From positions 2,170,001 to 2,234,000 of the forward strand of contig OZ243951.1 in NCBI GenBank assembly GCA_965214565.1: a stretch of DNA of 64,000 nucleotides. Direction: 5' to 3'. Below are positions 17,676-25,287 of the stretch, one piece after another. Origin of the DNA: VXYK01 sp965214565 (GTDB taxonomy: Bacteria; Actinomycetota; Acidimicrobiia; Acidimicrobiales; Aldehydirespiratoraceae). The notes beneath the pieces are model-generated. The model saw only the letters and a list, made by a program, of their open reading frames with translations. It ran no database searches and was not told the DNA's origin. Position numbers and translations under genes: made by a program. Numbering within the stretch: the first letter of the stretch is position 1; each line of letters begins with the position of its first letter.

Positions 17676-19271
17676 GTGGCCAGCCTCGCGGAGATCGCTC
17701 GAGCGAAGACCTCGCTCGACTCCGCGGCGATCGCCCACCTTCAACGCTTGGTTAGTTCATGGTCGTTGCTGAGCGACCTGTCGTTCAGCGATCTGCTGCT
17801 GTATGTGCCGAGCAATGGGCTGCCGAGCAATGGGCTGCCGAGTACTGGGGGCAAACCGAACATTACCGATACCAGCGAATTCGTCGTGTTGGGCCACACG
17901 CGTTCGGTTACCGGCGCGACGGTCCACTACGGCGACCCGGTGGGCCAGACTGTCTCGGTTGTCGACAATCCGCTGCTGGCGCGGGCGATGACAGAACACA
18001 GGAGGCTTCAGGGCTTGATCACCAGAAGCGACCTCCATGGCCCCGATCATGATCAGCTGGTTGAAGAAGACATCAGGTTGCCGGGCGCGGGTGCGCAGAT
18101 CGCGGTCGAGTACATCCCGGTGCGCAGCGACCGCGAGATTGTGGCCGTGCTCACAAGGGAGGCCGAATCGGCATTCGTTCGGCATAGGAGCCCAGTCGAA
18201 CGCCCGTACCGAGCAGTGGGGGAGCGGTTGGCCCAGATGGTCGCCGATGGAGCCTTTCCGTTCGCCGAATCGGAACGGGTCGGTGAACTGCGTGAGCCGC
18301 GTGTGGGCGACGGTGTGGTGGTTCTGGACCGTGAAGGGCGGATCGAGTACGCCTCACCGAATGCAGTCTCGGCCATGCATCGCCTGCGGGTGCTCAGCAA
18401 CCTCGAGGGCAGGCGACTGCGAGAGCTCGGGATCGACGAGTCGGCCGTTCGACGGGCGTTCTCCTCGCGTCACAGCACTGTCGATGAGTTCGAGGAGGCC
18501 GAGGATGCCTGCGTCGTGGTGCGCTGCCATCCGCTGATTGAACACGGGAGGGTCACTGGTGCCGTTGGTCTGCTGCGTGACATCTCTGAGTTGCGGAGCC
18601 GAGATCGGCTGTTGATCTCCAAGAACACCACGATTCGTGAGATACACCATCGAGTGAAGAACAACCTGCAGACAATCCAGTCCCTGCTTCGTCTGCAGAC
18701 CAGGCGTCTCTCCTCCCCGGAGGCGGTCGCGGCCGTCGAACAGTCAGCCCGCCGGATCGGATCGATCGCCGTGGTTCACGAGACCCTGACCGCCGATGCA
18801 GGCGACATCGTTGATTTTGATGCGGTGGTGAGCAGGCTTGTACGGATGGTCGAGGAGGGGCTCGGCGCACCGGAACGCCCGGTGCGCATCGAGGTGAGTG
18901 GCAGCATCGGGGCCCTCGGAGGTGACGTTTCGATGCCCCTGGCCGTAGTGGTCACCGAGTTGTTGCAGAACTCAATTGATCACGGTTCCGGATCAGAACA
19001 TCCGGTGAGGGTTCGACTCGGTGGTGACAGCAAGGAGTTGTCGATCTGTGTGCAGGACCACGGCCAGGGAGTTCCTGAGGGGTTCTCGCTTGATCGCGAT
19101 GCAGGACTGGGTTTGACGATAGTTCGCACGTTCGTGGTGTCGGATCTTGGTGGACGGATCACGTTTGCTCGTCCAGACGCGACAACTGAAGGCCACGATC
19201 TTGGAGGTTCGGCGGGGACTACCGTCGATGTGCGGGTTCCGCGCCCGGGTCCTGCGCTGCCCTTCGGTTAG
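17676..19271 (+). CDS. pdtaS: PdtaS-like sensor histidine kinase
   Basis: A cytosolic 531-residue kinase of the HisKA_2 group: GAF-like N-terminal domain (about 1-160), PAS domain (about 205-305), dimerisation/phosphoacceptor helix REIHHRVKNNLQTIQSLL (H324/H325) and HATPase (VTELLQNSIDHGSG for the N box, DHGQGVPEG for G1). This is the plan of M. tuberculosis PdtaS (Rv3220c), which phosphorylates the ANTAR antiterminator PdtaR; the cognate regulator is not in the window. As in Mycobacterium it faces a WhiB1-like gene tail to tail, here separated by an insertion of nearly 5 kb. A 15-bp triplication encodes PSNGL repeats in the GAF loop. Confidence 0.85.
   Translation: MASLAEIARAKTSLDSAAIAHLQRLVSSWSLLSDLSFSDLLLYVPSNGLPSNGLPSTGGKPNITDTSEFVVLGHTRSVTGATVHYGDPVGQTVSVVDNPLLARAMTEHRRLQGLITRSDLHGPDHDQLVEEDIRLPGAGAQIAVEYIPVRSDREIVAVLTREAESAFVRHRSPVERPYRAVGERLAQMVADGAFPFAESERVGELREPRVGDGVVVLDREGRIEYASPNAVSAMHRLRVLSNLEGRRLRELGIDESAVRRAFSSRHSTVDEFEEAEDACVVVRCHPLIEHGRVTGAVGLLRDISELRSRDRLLISKNTTIREIHHRVKNNLQTIQSLLRLQTRRLSSPEAVAAVEQSARRIGSIAVVHETLTADAGDIVDFDAVVSRLVRMVEEGLGAPERPVRIEVSGSIGALGGDVSMPLAVVVTELLQNSIDHGSGSEHPVRVRLGGDSKELSICVQDHGQGVPEGFSLDRDAGLGLTIVRTFVVSDLGGRITFARPDATTEGHDLGGSAGTTVDVRVPRPGPALPFG
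17806..17850. repeat. 15-bp in-frame tandem triplication in pdtaS
   Basis: Units at 17806, 17821 and 17836 (consensus CTGCCGAGCAATGGG) encode the repeated pentapeptide PSNGL in a loop of the GAF-like domain; the third unit has diverged. Confidence 0.85.
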
Positions 19272-19747
19272 TGCCCTTTGGCTGGGGCCGTTTGGTTGGT
19301 GTGGGGCAAGTTCTGCTTTCCTCCTGTGAATGACGGCGGTGCCGTTGGAAGTCTGCGCTACCCCTGAAGGCGGCGCCCCTGCAGGAGCTTCGGCCACATG
19401 TCGTTGGCAACACGCCAGAATGTCGCTTCGATGGCCGATCCCTTCGTTTTCGTTGCGGTCGAGCAGCAACCCGCGGAAGTCGGTGGCTGCTGCGATACAC
19501 CACACGCGGCTACTGGTTGGCGTGGTGCCACCCACCGGCGTAGCGTTGCTGGTCTGGCGTGTGTCGGGGCGGGAATCGAGAATCGTCGCTATCTGCGGCA
19601 GCCTGAAACTGCTCTTGGCGTCCGTCTGGGCGGGAAGCGAGAGGGGCATCGTTTCTGGGTTTGTTCTACGCTTGCTGGCGTGCGGGTTTGTGCCTGCTAC
19701 GTTTTCGTTCTGCAGAACCCCGATTGTGAACGAAGGTGTTGTCGATA
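19272..19747. other. Non-coding or degenerate DNA at the left edge of the accessory island
   Basis: Nothing recognisable is encoded here. Open frames on both strands have skewed, Arg/Ser-rich compositions and no family motif. The base composition near 19650-19740 is less GC-rich than the neighbours, and a GAAGG ribosome site at 19732-19736 serves the ATG at 19748. Confidence 0.55.
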
Positions 19748-19767
19748 ATGTCTGCAAGCCCCCTTTG

Positions 19768-19782
19768 CCCCCCCCCCCCCCC
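19768..19782. repeat. Poly-C tract of 15 bases, candidate phase-variation switch
   Basis: Fifteen consecutive C residues lie 20 bp after ATG 19748 and just before the surface-protein gene. With 15 C the ATG frame ends at 19930. With 14 (or 11 or 17) it would join the downstream frame and supply a leader with RRRR ahead of the hydrophobic core, making a normal signal peptide. Such tracts slip during replication. A sequencing or assembly length error is the main alternative. Confidence 0.7.
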
Positions 19783-19820
19783 GAAGTTCGGGTGGTCTGA
19801 GCCGCCGCCGCAGAGTCTGG

Positions 19821-21128
19821 TTGGGTGTCGGTTTATTGGTGGTGTCAACAGCGGCGTTGTTGGGGGTCTCTTCTCAAGCCGGTGCTGTTGGCGGGTACGG
19901 CGACGTGGCCGAGGGCCGGTATTTCACTGAACCGGTGCAATGGTCTGTTGACAATTCGATAACCGGACGGCCCGGCGTCTGTTTCTACCCGGACCGTACC
20001 GTCACCCGCGGCGAAGCAGCCCGCTGGCTGTGGGTGATGCAAGACCGGCCCGAAGCACCCGCCCACACATTCACCGACGTAGACGAGTCGGCTGCGGTGT
20101 CGTGGATGGTTCACGCCGGTGTCACCACCGGCACCAGCGCCACCACATTCTCGCCTGATGATCCGTTGACCCGAGCACAGATCGCAGCGTTCTTGTGGCG
20201 TCTCGCAAACGAGCCCGAAGCACCCGCCCACACGTTCAACGACGTTCACTCAAGCTGGCAACAGGGCCCGGTTTCGTGGATGTCTCACCGCAACATCACC
20301 ACCGGCACCAGCGCCACGACGTTCTCACCCGACGATCCGTTGACGCGGGCGCTTCTGGTCACGTTCCTGTGGCGCTACCAAAACCGTCCAGCAGTCACCA
20401 TACACCCACACGCCCCAGTCTGCCCTACCCCGGCCACCGTCACCGAATACACCTGCCCCGGCACCACTCGCGACGGTGGGAATCAACGGCTCCCCGACGG
20501 TGCCCTGCACTGCACCGACGGCACGGTCAACGTCGAGTCCTGGTACACAGCCGACGGCAGGGTCGGCAACGATAACTACTACCTGAACGGTGAGCTGCAT
20601 CGTGTGAACCGCTACTACCGCGACGGCACGGTCAACACCGAGGAGTACCGGCGGAGCGGTGAGTACCACCGTGACGACGGCCCCGCACAGATCAGCTACT
20701 ACCGCGACGGCTCGGTCGCGCGCGAGGCGTACTGGCTGAACGGTGATCTGCGTCGTGACGACGGCCCCGCACAGATCACCTACTACCCCGACGGCACGGT
20801 CGACACCGAGCACTACTGGCTGGACGGTGATCTGCGTCGTGTGGTCCGCTACTACCCCGACGGTACGGTCAACCAGGAGGACTACTGGCGGAGCGGTGAG
20901 CGGCACCGTGACGACGGCCCCGCACTGATCCTCAACTACCGCGACGGCACGGTCTGGGCAGAGCACTACTACCGGAACGGTGAGGAGCACCGTGACGACG
21001 GCCCGGCATACATTAGCTACTACTCCGACGGCACGGTCAACGTCGAGGAGTACTGGCTGAACGGTGAGGAGCACCGTGAGATCGGGTACAACAAGGACGG
21101 CACGGTCAAATCTGATACCGGCTCGTAG
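19821..21128 (+). CDS. SLH-domain surface protein with YwqK/MORN-like repeats (start probably at 19748 via the poly-C tract)
   Basis: The 435 residues from TTG 19821 begin in the hydrophobic core of a signal peptide (GVGLLVVSTAALLGVSSQAGA). Next come three S-layer homology units (about 28-195; FSPDDPLTRAQIAAFLWRL is typical), which anchor proteins to the cell wall, and a Cys-containing linker (CPTPATVTEYTC). Eight or so repeats of the YwqK type follow, consensus DDGPAxIxYYxDGTV then ExYWLNGExHR, each about 25 residues. No upstream in-frame ATG exists; the natural start is likely ATG 19748, one base out of frame across the C tract. The gene may thus be switched off in this sequence. The repeats resemble toxin-antitoxin-like YwqK domains of unknown function. 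Confidence 0.7.
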   Translation: MGVGLLVVSTAALLGVSSQAGAVGGYGDVAEGRYFTEPVQWSVDNSITGRPGVCFYPDRTVTRGEAARWLWVMQDRPEAPAHTFTDVDESAAVSWMVHAGVTTGTSATTFSPDDPLTRAQIAAFLWRLANEPEAPAHTFNDVHSSWQQGPVSWMSHRNITTGTSATTFSPDDPLTRALLVTFLWRYQNRPAVTIHPHAPVCPTPATVTEYTCPGTTRDGGNQRLPDGALHCTDGTVNVESWYTADGRVGNDNYYLNGELHRVNRYYRDGTVNTEEYRRSGEYHRDDGPAQISYYRDGSVAREAYWLNGDLRRDDGPAQITYYPDGTVDTEHYWLDGDLRRVVRYYPDGTVNQEDYWRSGERHRDDGPALILNYRDGTVWAEHYYRNGEEHRDDGPAYISYYSDGTVNVEEYWLNGEEHREIGYNKDGTVKSDTGS

Positions 21129-21361
21129 GGAGCATTCAAGGCTGCCGCCGTTGTCTGTGCCGCCTGCCGGGCCGTTACGGGCCGCGGCGGCGATCCGGTC
21201 TAGTTCGATGGTGGGCGGCCGCTCGGCGTGCCTTGGTGGCGCGCCACGGCGCTCCGCTGACGGTCTTGTGTCCGGTGTCGGTGAGACTGTTGGCGATTCC
21301 TCGCTATGTGACCCCGGTAGAGCGCATCCGTGCGCCGCGGTGGTGTGCTCGGCGATCTGGT
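21129..21361. other. Intergenic remnant DNA between surface-protein gene and transposase fragment
   Basis: The minus-strand frame of the transposase remnant stays open through here and continues antisense to the surface-protein gene, but after the helix-turn-helix the translation has no similarity to IS3 OrfA that I can see. Probably the decayed rest of the insertion element. Confidence 0.4.
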
Positions 21362-21508
21362 CGTGGCGCATCCAGTTGCCGAGCGTGCCCTGGTTCACAC
21401 CAAGGTCCCGGGCGACCTGTGCCACAGACTGTCCGGTCTCCCGTACAATCCGCACAGCCCCATCCCGGAACTCCCGGTCAGAGCTGCTTCGTGGTCTTGC
21501 TAGACATA
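21362..21508 (-). pseudogene. IS3-family OrfA transposase remnant, frameshifted and truncated
   Basis: A perfect ribosome site AAGGAGG (21513-21519) precedes ATG 21508, whose frame reads MSSKTTKQL and then stops. The adjacent frame carries the helix-turn-helix REFRDGAVRIVRE followed by VAQVARDLGVNQGTLGNWM, which is the start of IS3/IS1372-type OrfA. A single-base frameshift in the first ten codons and loss of everything after the HTH show a dead copy. No OrfB (DDE) piece and no clear terminal inverted repeats were found. Confidence 0.75.
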
Positions 21509-21739
21509 GCTCCTCCTTATGAAGCATGTCTCCGCGATCAGGGGGAACCTCAGTGCCGGGGCCGAGTACTCGGGTGGTGTTTGTTGGTGCAGCGTTGTGT
21601 GGTTGTGGCGTGTTGGCTCAGAGCGTGGGTCCTTCGCGGGTTTTGTTGAGGGGTCTTGACCTGCACGGATTCAACGTTTCTATGATATTTGAAGGGTTCA
21701 CAGGGGTCGCTGTCACACCCTGTGTCTAAGGTTGTGTTC

Positions 21740-23416
21740 ATGCAATTAACCCCTGCCCTCGGTAACTTGGATCGCTCTGTTCGTGCCGGTCGTTGCGGTG
21801 CTGCCGGGTCGGTCTGTGTAGGGCGTGTCGATGAGGTCGGACTGTCAGATGAGGCGTTGCGGTCACACTTGAAGACGTTGGGTCGCGCGGAGTGTCGGTT
21901 GGCTGCGATGAAAGCCCGGGTGTTGGCTGAGTTGAGCCGCCGTCACAGCAAAGGCGACGCGCAGCGTATGGTTCGTTCAGAGTTGCGGTCATCGAGACGT
22001 GACGCCAAACGCGATGTCGAAACCGCGGCTCAACTGGTGGAACTGCCCGTCACGAGCGACGCATTGGAGTCTGGTGAGGTTCCTGTGGGTCACGCCCGCC
22101 TGATTGCTCGAGCATCTGGCGAGAGCGCGATAGATGAGGGGCTGCTCGTCGAAGCAGCCGGTAGCGAACCGTTCGATGAGTTCGCCCAAACTGTGAAACG
22201 TCATCAACAAGACGTAGCTGATGATGACGGGCAAGCGTTGTTGGATCGTCAACGCAACAAACGCAAGGCCCGGGTCTTCGAATCAGCCGACTCTGGCATG
22301 TTCGTGCTGACCGGCGAGTTTGATCAGATCACCGGTGCACGCATCGCCACCGCGTTGACCGCCAAAGAACGGCAGCTGTGGCACCGCGAGGACCCCGACA
22401 AGCGGGCCACGCCCCAGCAGCGGATGGCCGATGCGTTGGCAGAGCTGATCTGTCAACCCGCTGGTGACGGCAAGTCTGCGGGTACTGACCTGTTGGTGAT
22501 CGCCGATTTTGATGTGTTGAAACAACAACTCGACAATCCCCGGTTGGCTGATGGGTCGCCGATACCGATCGTTGAGCTGCACCGTCTGGCGTTGGAAGCG
22601 AACCTGCTGCCGTCGATCTTCGACACCAAAGCCCAAGACATGTGGCTGGGCCGCCGCCTGCGGACTGCTACTGAAGCTCAACGCATCGCTCTGATCGCCC
22701 GCGATCAGCACTGCATTGGTTGTGGCGCCAACCCGTTGTGGTGCCGAGCGCATCACATTGTGTGGTGGTCAAAGAACGGGGCCTCCGACCTCGACAACTT
22801 CGCGCTGGTCTGCGACGACTGCCACCACAAGATCCACGACCACGGCTGGCAAGTCCACCAAGACCCCAACACCGGCAAGTACCAGCTCAAACCACCCGAC
22901 CCAACGGGCAAACCAAACACAGCCCGACAAACCAGGCCCGCACAGCTAGACCGGCCAACGCAGAAACGGCCGACAGAATCACAGAGCGCAAGCCAGAACC
23001 GGCGAGCGCAGAGACGGTTGGACGGTGAGGTTGAGAAGCAGGTTGAGGGGTTCGGTCGCCGAGCCCCGACTGAGTCCTCATCTCGACGGAGCAACTCCGA
23101 CCGGTCTGGTGAGAACCGGCGAGCGCAGAGACGGTTGGGCGGTGAGGTTGAGAAGCAGGTTGAGGGGTTCGGTCGCCGAGCCCCGACTGAGTCCGCATCT
23201 CGACGGAGCAACTCCGACCGGTCTGGTGAGAACCGGCGAGCGCAGAGACGGTTGGGCGGTGAGGTTGAGAAGCAGGTTGAGGGGTTCGGTCGCCGAGCCC
23301 CGACTGAGTCCTCATCTCGACCGGGCGGCTCCGACCCCCGAGCAACCCTGAACAACCCACAGACACAGGCGATGCCGAACCCGCCCCAGACCCCCACCAA
23401 AACGCGCCAGCAATAG
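21740..23416 (+). CDS. DUF222 / HNH endonuclease domain protein (13E12 type)
   Basis: A 558-residue protein. Residues 40-310 form the DUF222 domain common in actinobacterial 13E12-repeat proteins. The HNH nuclease motif spans 325-370: C325-IG-C328, WCRAHHIVWW (H338/H339), LDNFALVC and CDDCHHKIHDHGW, with both zinc-binding Cys pairs and the catalytic His present. The C-terminal 160 residues hold three 39-residue repeats (NRRAQRRLGGEVEKQVEGFG) encoded by 117-bp DNA units. ATG 21740 is chosen; the frame is open 51 bp further up without a good start. Families of these genes spread within mycobacterial genomes; a homing or mobile-element role is suspected but unproven. Confidence 0.85.
   Translation: MQLTPALGNLDRSVRAGRCGAAGSVCVGRVDEVGLSDEALRSHLKTLGRAECRLAAMKARVLAELSRRHSKGDAQRMVRSELRSSRRDAKRDVETAAQLVELPVTSDALESGEVPVGHARLIARASGESAIDEGLLVEAAGSEPFDEFAQTVKRHQQDVADDDGQALLDRQRNKRKARVFESADSGMFVLTGEFDQITGARIATALTAKERQLWHREDPDKRATPQQRMADALAELICQPAGDGKSAGTDLLVIADFDVLKQQLDNPRLADGSPIPIVELHRLALEANLLPSIFDTKAQDMWLGRRLRTATEAQRIALIARDQHCIGCGANPLWCRAHHIVWWSKNGASDLDNFALVCDDCHHKIHDHGWQVHQDPNTGKYQLKPPDPTGKPNTARQTRPAQLDRPTQKRPTESQSASQNRRAQRRLDGEVEKQVEGFGRRAPTESSSRRSNSDRSGENRRAQRRLGGEVEKQVEGFGRRAPTESASRRSNSDRSGENRRAQRRLGGEVEKQVEGFGRRAPTESSSRPGGSDPRATLNNPQTQAMPNPPQTPTKTRQQ
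22997..23347. repeat. 117-bp tandem repeat, three units, inside the HNH gene
   Basis: Units begin at 22997, 23114 and 23231; the first two junctions are nearly identical and the third unit diverges near its end. Being a multiple of three, copy number changes keep the frame. Confidence 0.9.
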
Positions 23417-23582
23417 GGCCAACGATACATCCGAACAGAAGACACCCGACCAAACCCACCAACACCCGAACCGCCAATGACAAAGACACCTCCTAACCAG
23501 TCAGCGAGGCGCGCGGACTCGCTCAAGATGTTAGCCAATTAGGCTAGGCACGCGAAGAGCCCAAACGCCGCGGAGTTTGTTC
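23417..23582. other. Intergenic segment after the HNH gene
   Basis: No gene or structure recognised. Antisense frames here are continuations of the repeat-rich antisense of the HNH gene. Confidence 0.4.
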
Positions 23583-23690
23583 GGCTCCGGTTACGACCGG
23601 CGAAGCGATCGTGGCATTGGCTGCGATCGGCAAAGACAGTGGGGGCTCCGGTTACGACCGGCGAAGCCATCGCGGCATTGGCTGCGATCG
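23583..23690. repeat. 47-bp direct repeat, two copies 61 bp apart
   Basis: Copies at 23583-23629 and 23644-23690 share all but two bases (GGCTCCGGTTACGACCGGCG core). They sit directly upstream of the YwqK-repeat fragment and resemble the unit upstream of ccmA. Confidence 0.8.
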
Positions 23691-23694
23691 TGGA

Positions 23695-23875
23695 TCGAGT
23701 ACTACTCCGACGGCACGGTCCAGATCGAGTCGTACTGGCTGAACGGTGAGCGGCTCCGTGATGACGGCCCCGCGAGCATTGGCTACTTCCCGACGGCACG
23801 GTCTCGTACGAGCAGTACTACCGGAACGGTGAGCGACACCGCACGATCGAGTACAACGAGGACGGCACGGTCTAA
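23695..23875 (+). pseudogene. YwqK/MORN-repeat gene fragment with frameshift
   Basis: Two and a half repeats like those of the SLH surface protein are present: IEYYSDGTVQIESYWLNGE, then RLRDDGPASIGYF. After TTCCC at about 23790 the frame shifts by one base and continues as DGTVSYEQYYRNGERHR to a TAA at 23875. Restoring one C in the CCC run heals the frame. No start or signal sequence precedes it. It is either a decayed duplicate of the end of the surface-protein gene or a silent repeat cassette. Confidence 0.75.
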
Positions 23876-23895
23876 GCGGCCGAGTGGATTGATCC

Positions 23896-23945
23896 CGCTC
23901 ACGGCCGCGCACGAACGAAGCCGTGGCCCGAGCGGCCCGTGAGCG
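23896..23945. terminator. Imperfect inverted repeat after the repeat fragment
   Basis: CGCTCACGGCCGC (23896-23908) pairs with GCGGCCCGTGAGCG (23932-23945) with one bulged base, enclosing a 23-base loop. There is no T run, so it may be a weak terminator for the fragment or simply a remnant end. Confidence 0.35.
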
Positions 23946-24091
23946 CAGCGAACAAGAGCGGAAGACACCAAATCCGGGCGCACCCGCGATGTTCAATCCG
24001 CGCTCGTTCTAAGTCAAAGAAGATACCGGCCCGTGGCCCGATTCTGGCTCTGGGCTTGGCGCTACCGACCCCTACTGCTGGCCGTGGCCAG

Positions 24092-24409
24092 CTAGGGTGT
24101 GCTGCTGCCGGAAACTCCGGTGGGTGTCTTGGCGAGGGCGGCGGCGGCCCGCAGGCGCCGACGGATGACTCGGCGTTCTTCCTCAGAGGTTCCGCCCCAG
24201 ACACCGGTGTCCTGGTTGGTGGTGAGGGCGAAATCCAGGCACTCGTCCTTGCATTGGCATGAGAAACAAACCTGTTTGGCGGATGCGATCTGATCGACCG
24301 CCGGCCCGGTCGTTCCGACCGGAAAGAACAGTGCTGGGTCGGTGTCGCGGCATGCCGCTTCAGCTCGCCAGTCGAGTGCGGATGCGAAAGCGTCGGCTGT
24401 GAGGGCCAC
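24092..24409 (-). CDS. whiB1: WhiB1-like Fe-S transcription factor
   Basis: A 105-residue WhiB protein. Four cluster ligands are visible as C20, C48, C51 and C57 (with an extra C53), followed by the family turn GVWGGTSEEERR and a basic DNA-contact tail (RRRLRAA). The sequence DWRAEAACRDTDPALFFPVG and its tail-to-tail pairing with pdtaS point to WhiB1, an essential NO-sensitive partner of sigma factor region 4 in mycobacteria. The GTG 24409 start has GGAGG 6 bp upstream. A promoter-like pair lies about 65 bp further up. Confidence 0.87.
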   Translation of the reverse strand: MALTADAFASALDWRAEAACRDTDPALFFPVGTTGPAVDQIASAKQVCFSCQCKDECLDFALTTNQDTGVWGGTSEEERRVIRRRLRAAAALAKTPTGVSGSSTP

Positions 24410-24474
24410 GATTGTCCTCCTACTGGGCTATTTTCTGGGCCATTTCGTGTCGCTGGTCTCCCTGCGATTCGGCA

Positions 24475-24504
24475 ATAATAGGAACGGGTTCTCCTTCCCC
24501 GCAA
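24475..24504 (-). promoter_or_regulatory. Putative whiB promoter
   Basis: Read on the minus strand, TTGCGG (24504-24499) and TATTAT (24480-24475) are separated by 18 bp and would start transcription about 60 bases before the whiB start codon. Based on consensus only. Confidence 0.4.
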
Positions 24505-24593
24505 GGGTTTTTTGAAACTTGTTCTGTTTTTTCTGCACCGACAAGCCACAACCGCTGTGTACGGACGGCCCAAAATCCGCGAGACTGTGACTG

Positions 24594-25277
24594 ATGACCC
24601 AAGTGATCGCACACCGAGGAGCGTCGAAAGCAGCGCACGAGAACACCCTCGATGCGTTCCGGCTGGCGCAGACTATGGGTGCTGAATGGGTCGAACTTGA
24701 TGCTCGACGCGCCGCCGATGGTGTGGTTGTGGTCCACCACGACGCCCACCTCGCTGACGGACGGATCCTGGCGGAGATCTCGAGTGAAGATCTGCCCGAC
24801 CACATTCCGAACCTTGCAGAGGCTCTCGAAGCTTGTGGCGACACCAGCGTCAACATCGAGATCAAGAATCTTCCCAATGATCCCGACTACGACGAGGACC
24901 ACCTGGTCGCCGACGCGGTAGCGGGTCTCGTACACGCATATCTCGGCCCGCAGCGAGCGCTGATTACTTCGTTCAACATCGACGCTGTTGATCGGATCCG
25001 GGCTGTCGACCCGTCGATCCCGTGCGGCTGGCTGCTGTTTCAGATGACCGACCCGGCCAGCGCCATCGGCCGGGCCGTCGCCCATGAAATGAAGGCGATC
25101 CACCCCTGGGACGTCCTGGTCGATGTCAATTTCGTCAATCGGGCCCATGCCGCCGGGCTGTTGGTGAACGTCTGGACCGTCGATGACCCCGAACGGATGG
25201 CTCAACTCATCGAGATGGGTGTGGACGGAATCTGCACCAATGTCCCTGATGTGGCGAGAAGGGTCGTCGACGCCTGA
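24594..25277 (+). CDS. ugpQ: Glycerophosphodiester phosphodiesterase
   Basis: A 227-residue cytoplasmic GDPD that hydrolyses deacylated phospholipids to glycerol-3-phosphate plus alcohol. The N-terminal motif IAHRGASKAAHENTLDAF holds the catalytic His and metal-binding Glu. VELDARRAADGVVVVHHDAHL supplies the next Glu-x-Asp and the second His. NIEIKN and the C-terminal VNVWTVDDPERMAQL are also family hallmarks. No signal peptide, so it is UgpQ-like rather than GlpQ-like. It stands alone between whiB and the lipid kinase. Confidence 0.92.
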   Translation: MTQVIAHRGASKAAHENTLDAFRLAQTMGAEWVELDARRAADGVVVVHHDAHLADGRILAEISSEDLPDHIPNLAEALEACGDTSVNIEIKNLPNDPDYDEDHLVADAVAGLVHAYLGPQRALITSFNIDAVDRIRAVDPSIPCGWLLFQMTDPASAIGRAVAHEMKAIHPWDVLVDVNFVNRAHAAGLLVNVWTVDDPERMAQLIEMGVDGICTNVPDVARRVVDA

Positions 25278-25287
25278 GCGGCACGAC

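Noticed and set aside
18993..19757. A 254-codon minus-strand frame across the end of pdtaS and the island edge
   Set aside because: Opposite the pdtaS HATPase region, no recognisable motif, and the hypothetical N-terminus lies in low-information DNA.
19330..19800. A 156-codon plus-strand frame running into the poly-C tract
   Set aside because: Skewed Ser/Arg/Val composition, no start signal of its own; the ATG at 19748 in another frame fits the downstream gene better.
20325..21527. A 400-codon minus-strand frame taken as one gene
   Set aside because: Only its first 55 codons resemble a transposase HTH; the rest is antisense to the YwqK repeats, so it was reduced to an OrfA remnant.
22753..23538. 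Long minus-strand frames antisense to the HNH gene tail
   Set aside because: They exist because the 117-bp repeat has no stops in several frames; the sense strand has the DUF222-HNH domains.
24497..24515. CCCC-GCAA-GGG followed by T6 as an intrinsic terminator before ugpQ
   Set aside because: The stem is only 3-4 bp and there is no plus-strand gene just upstream for it to terminate; it overlaps the likely whiB promoter.
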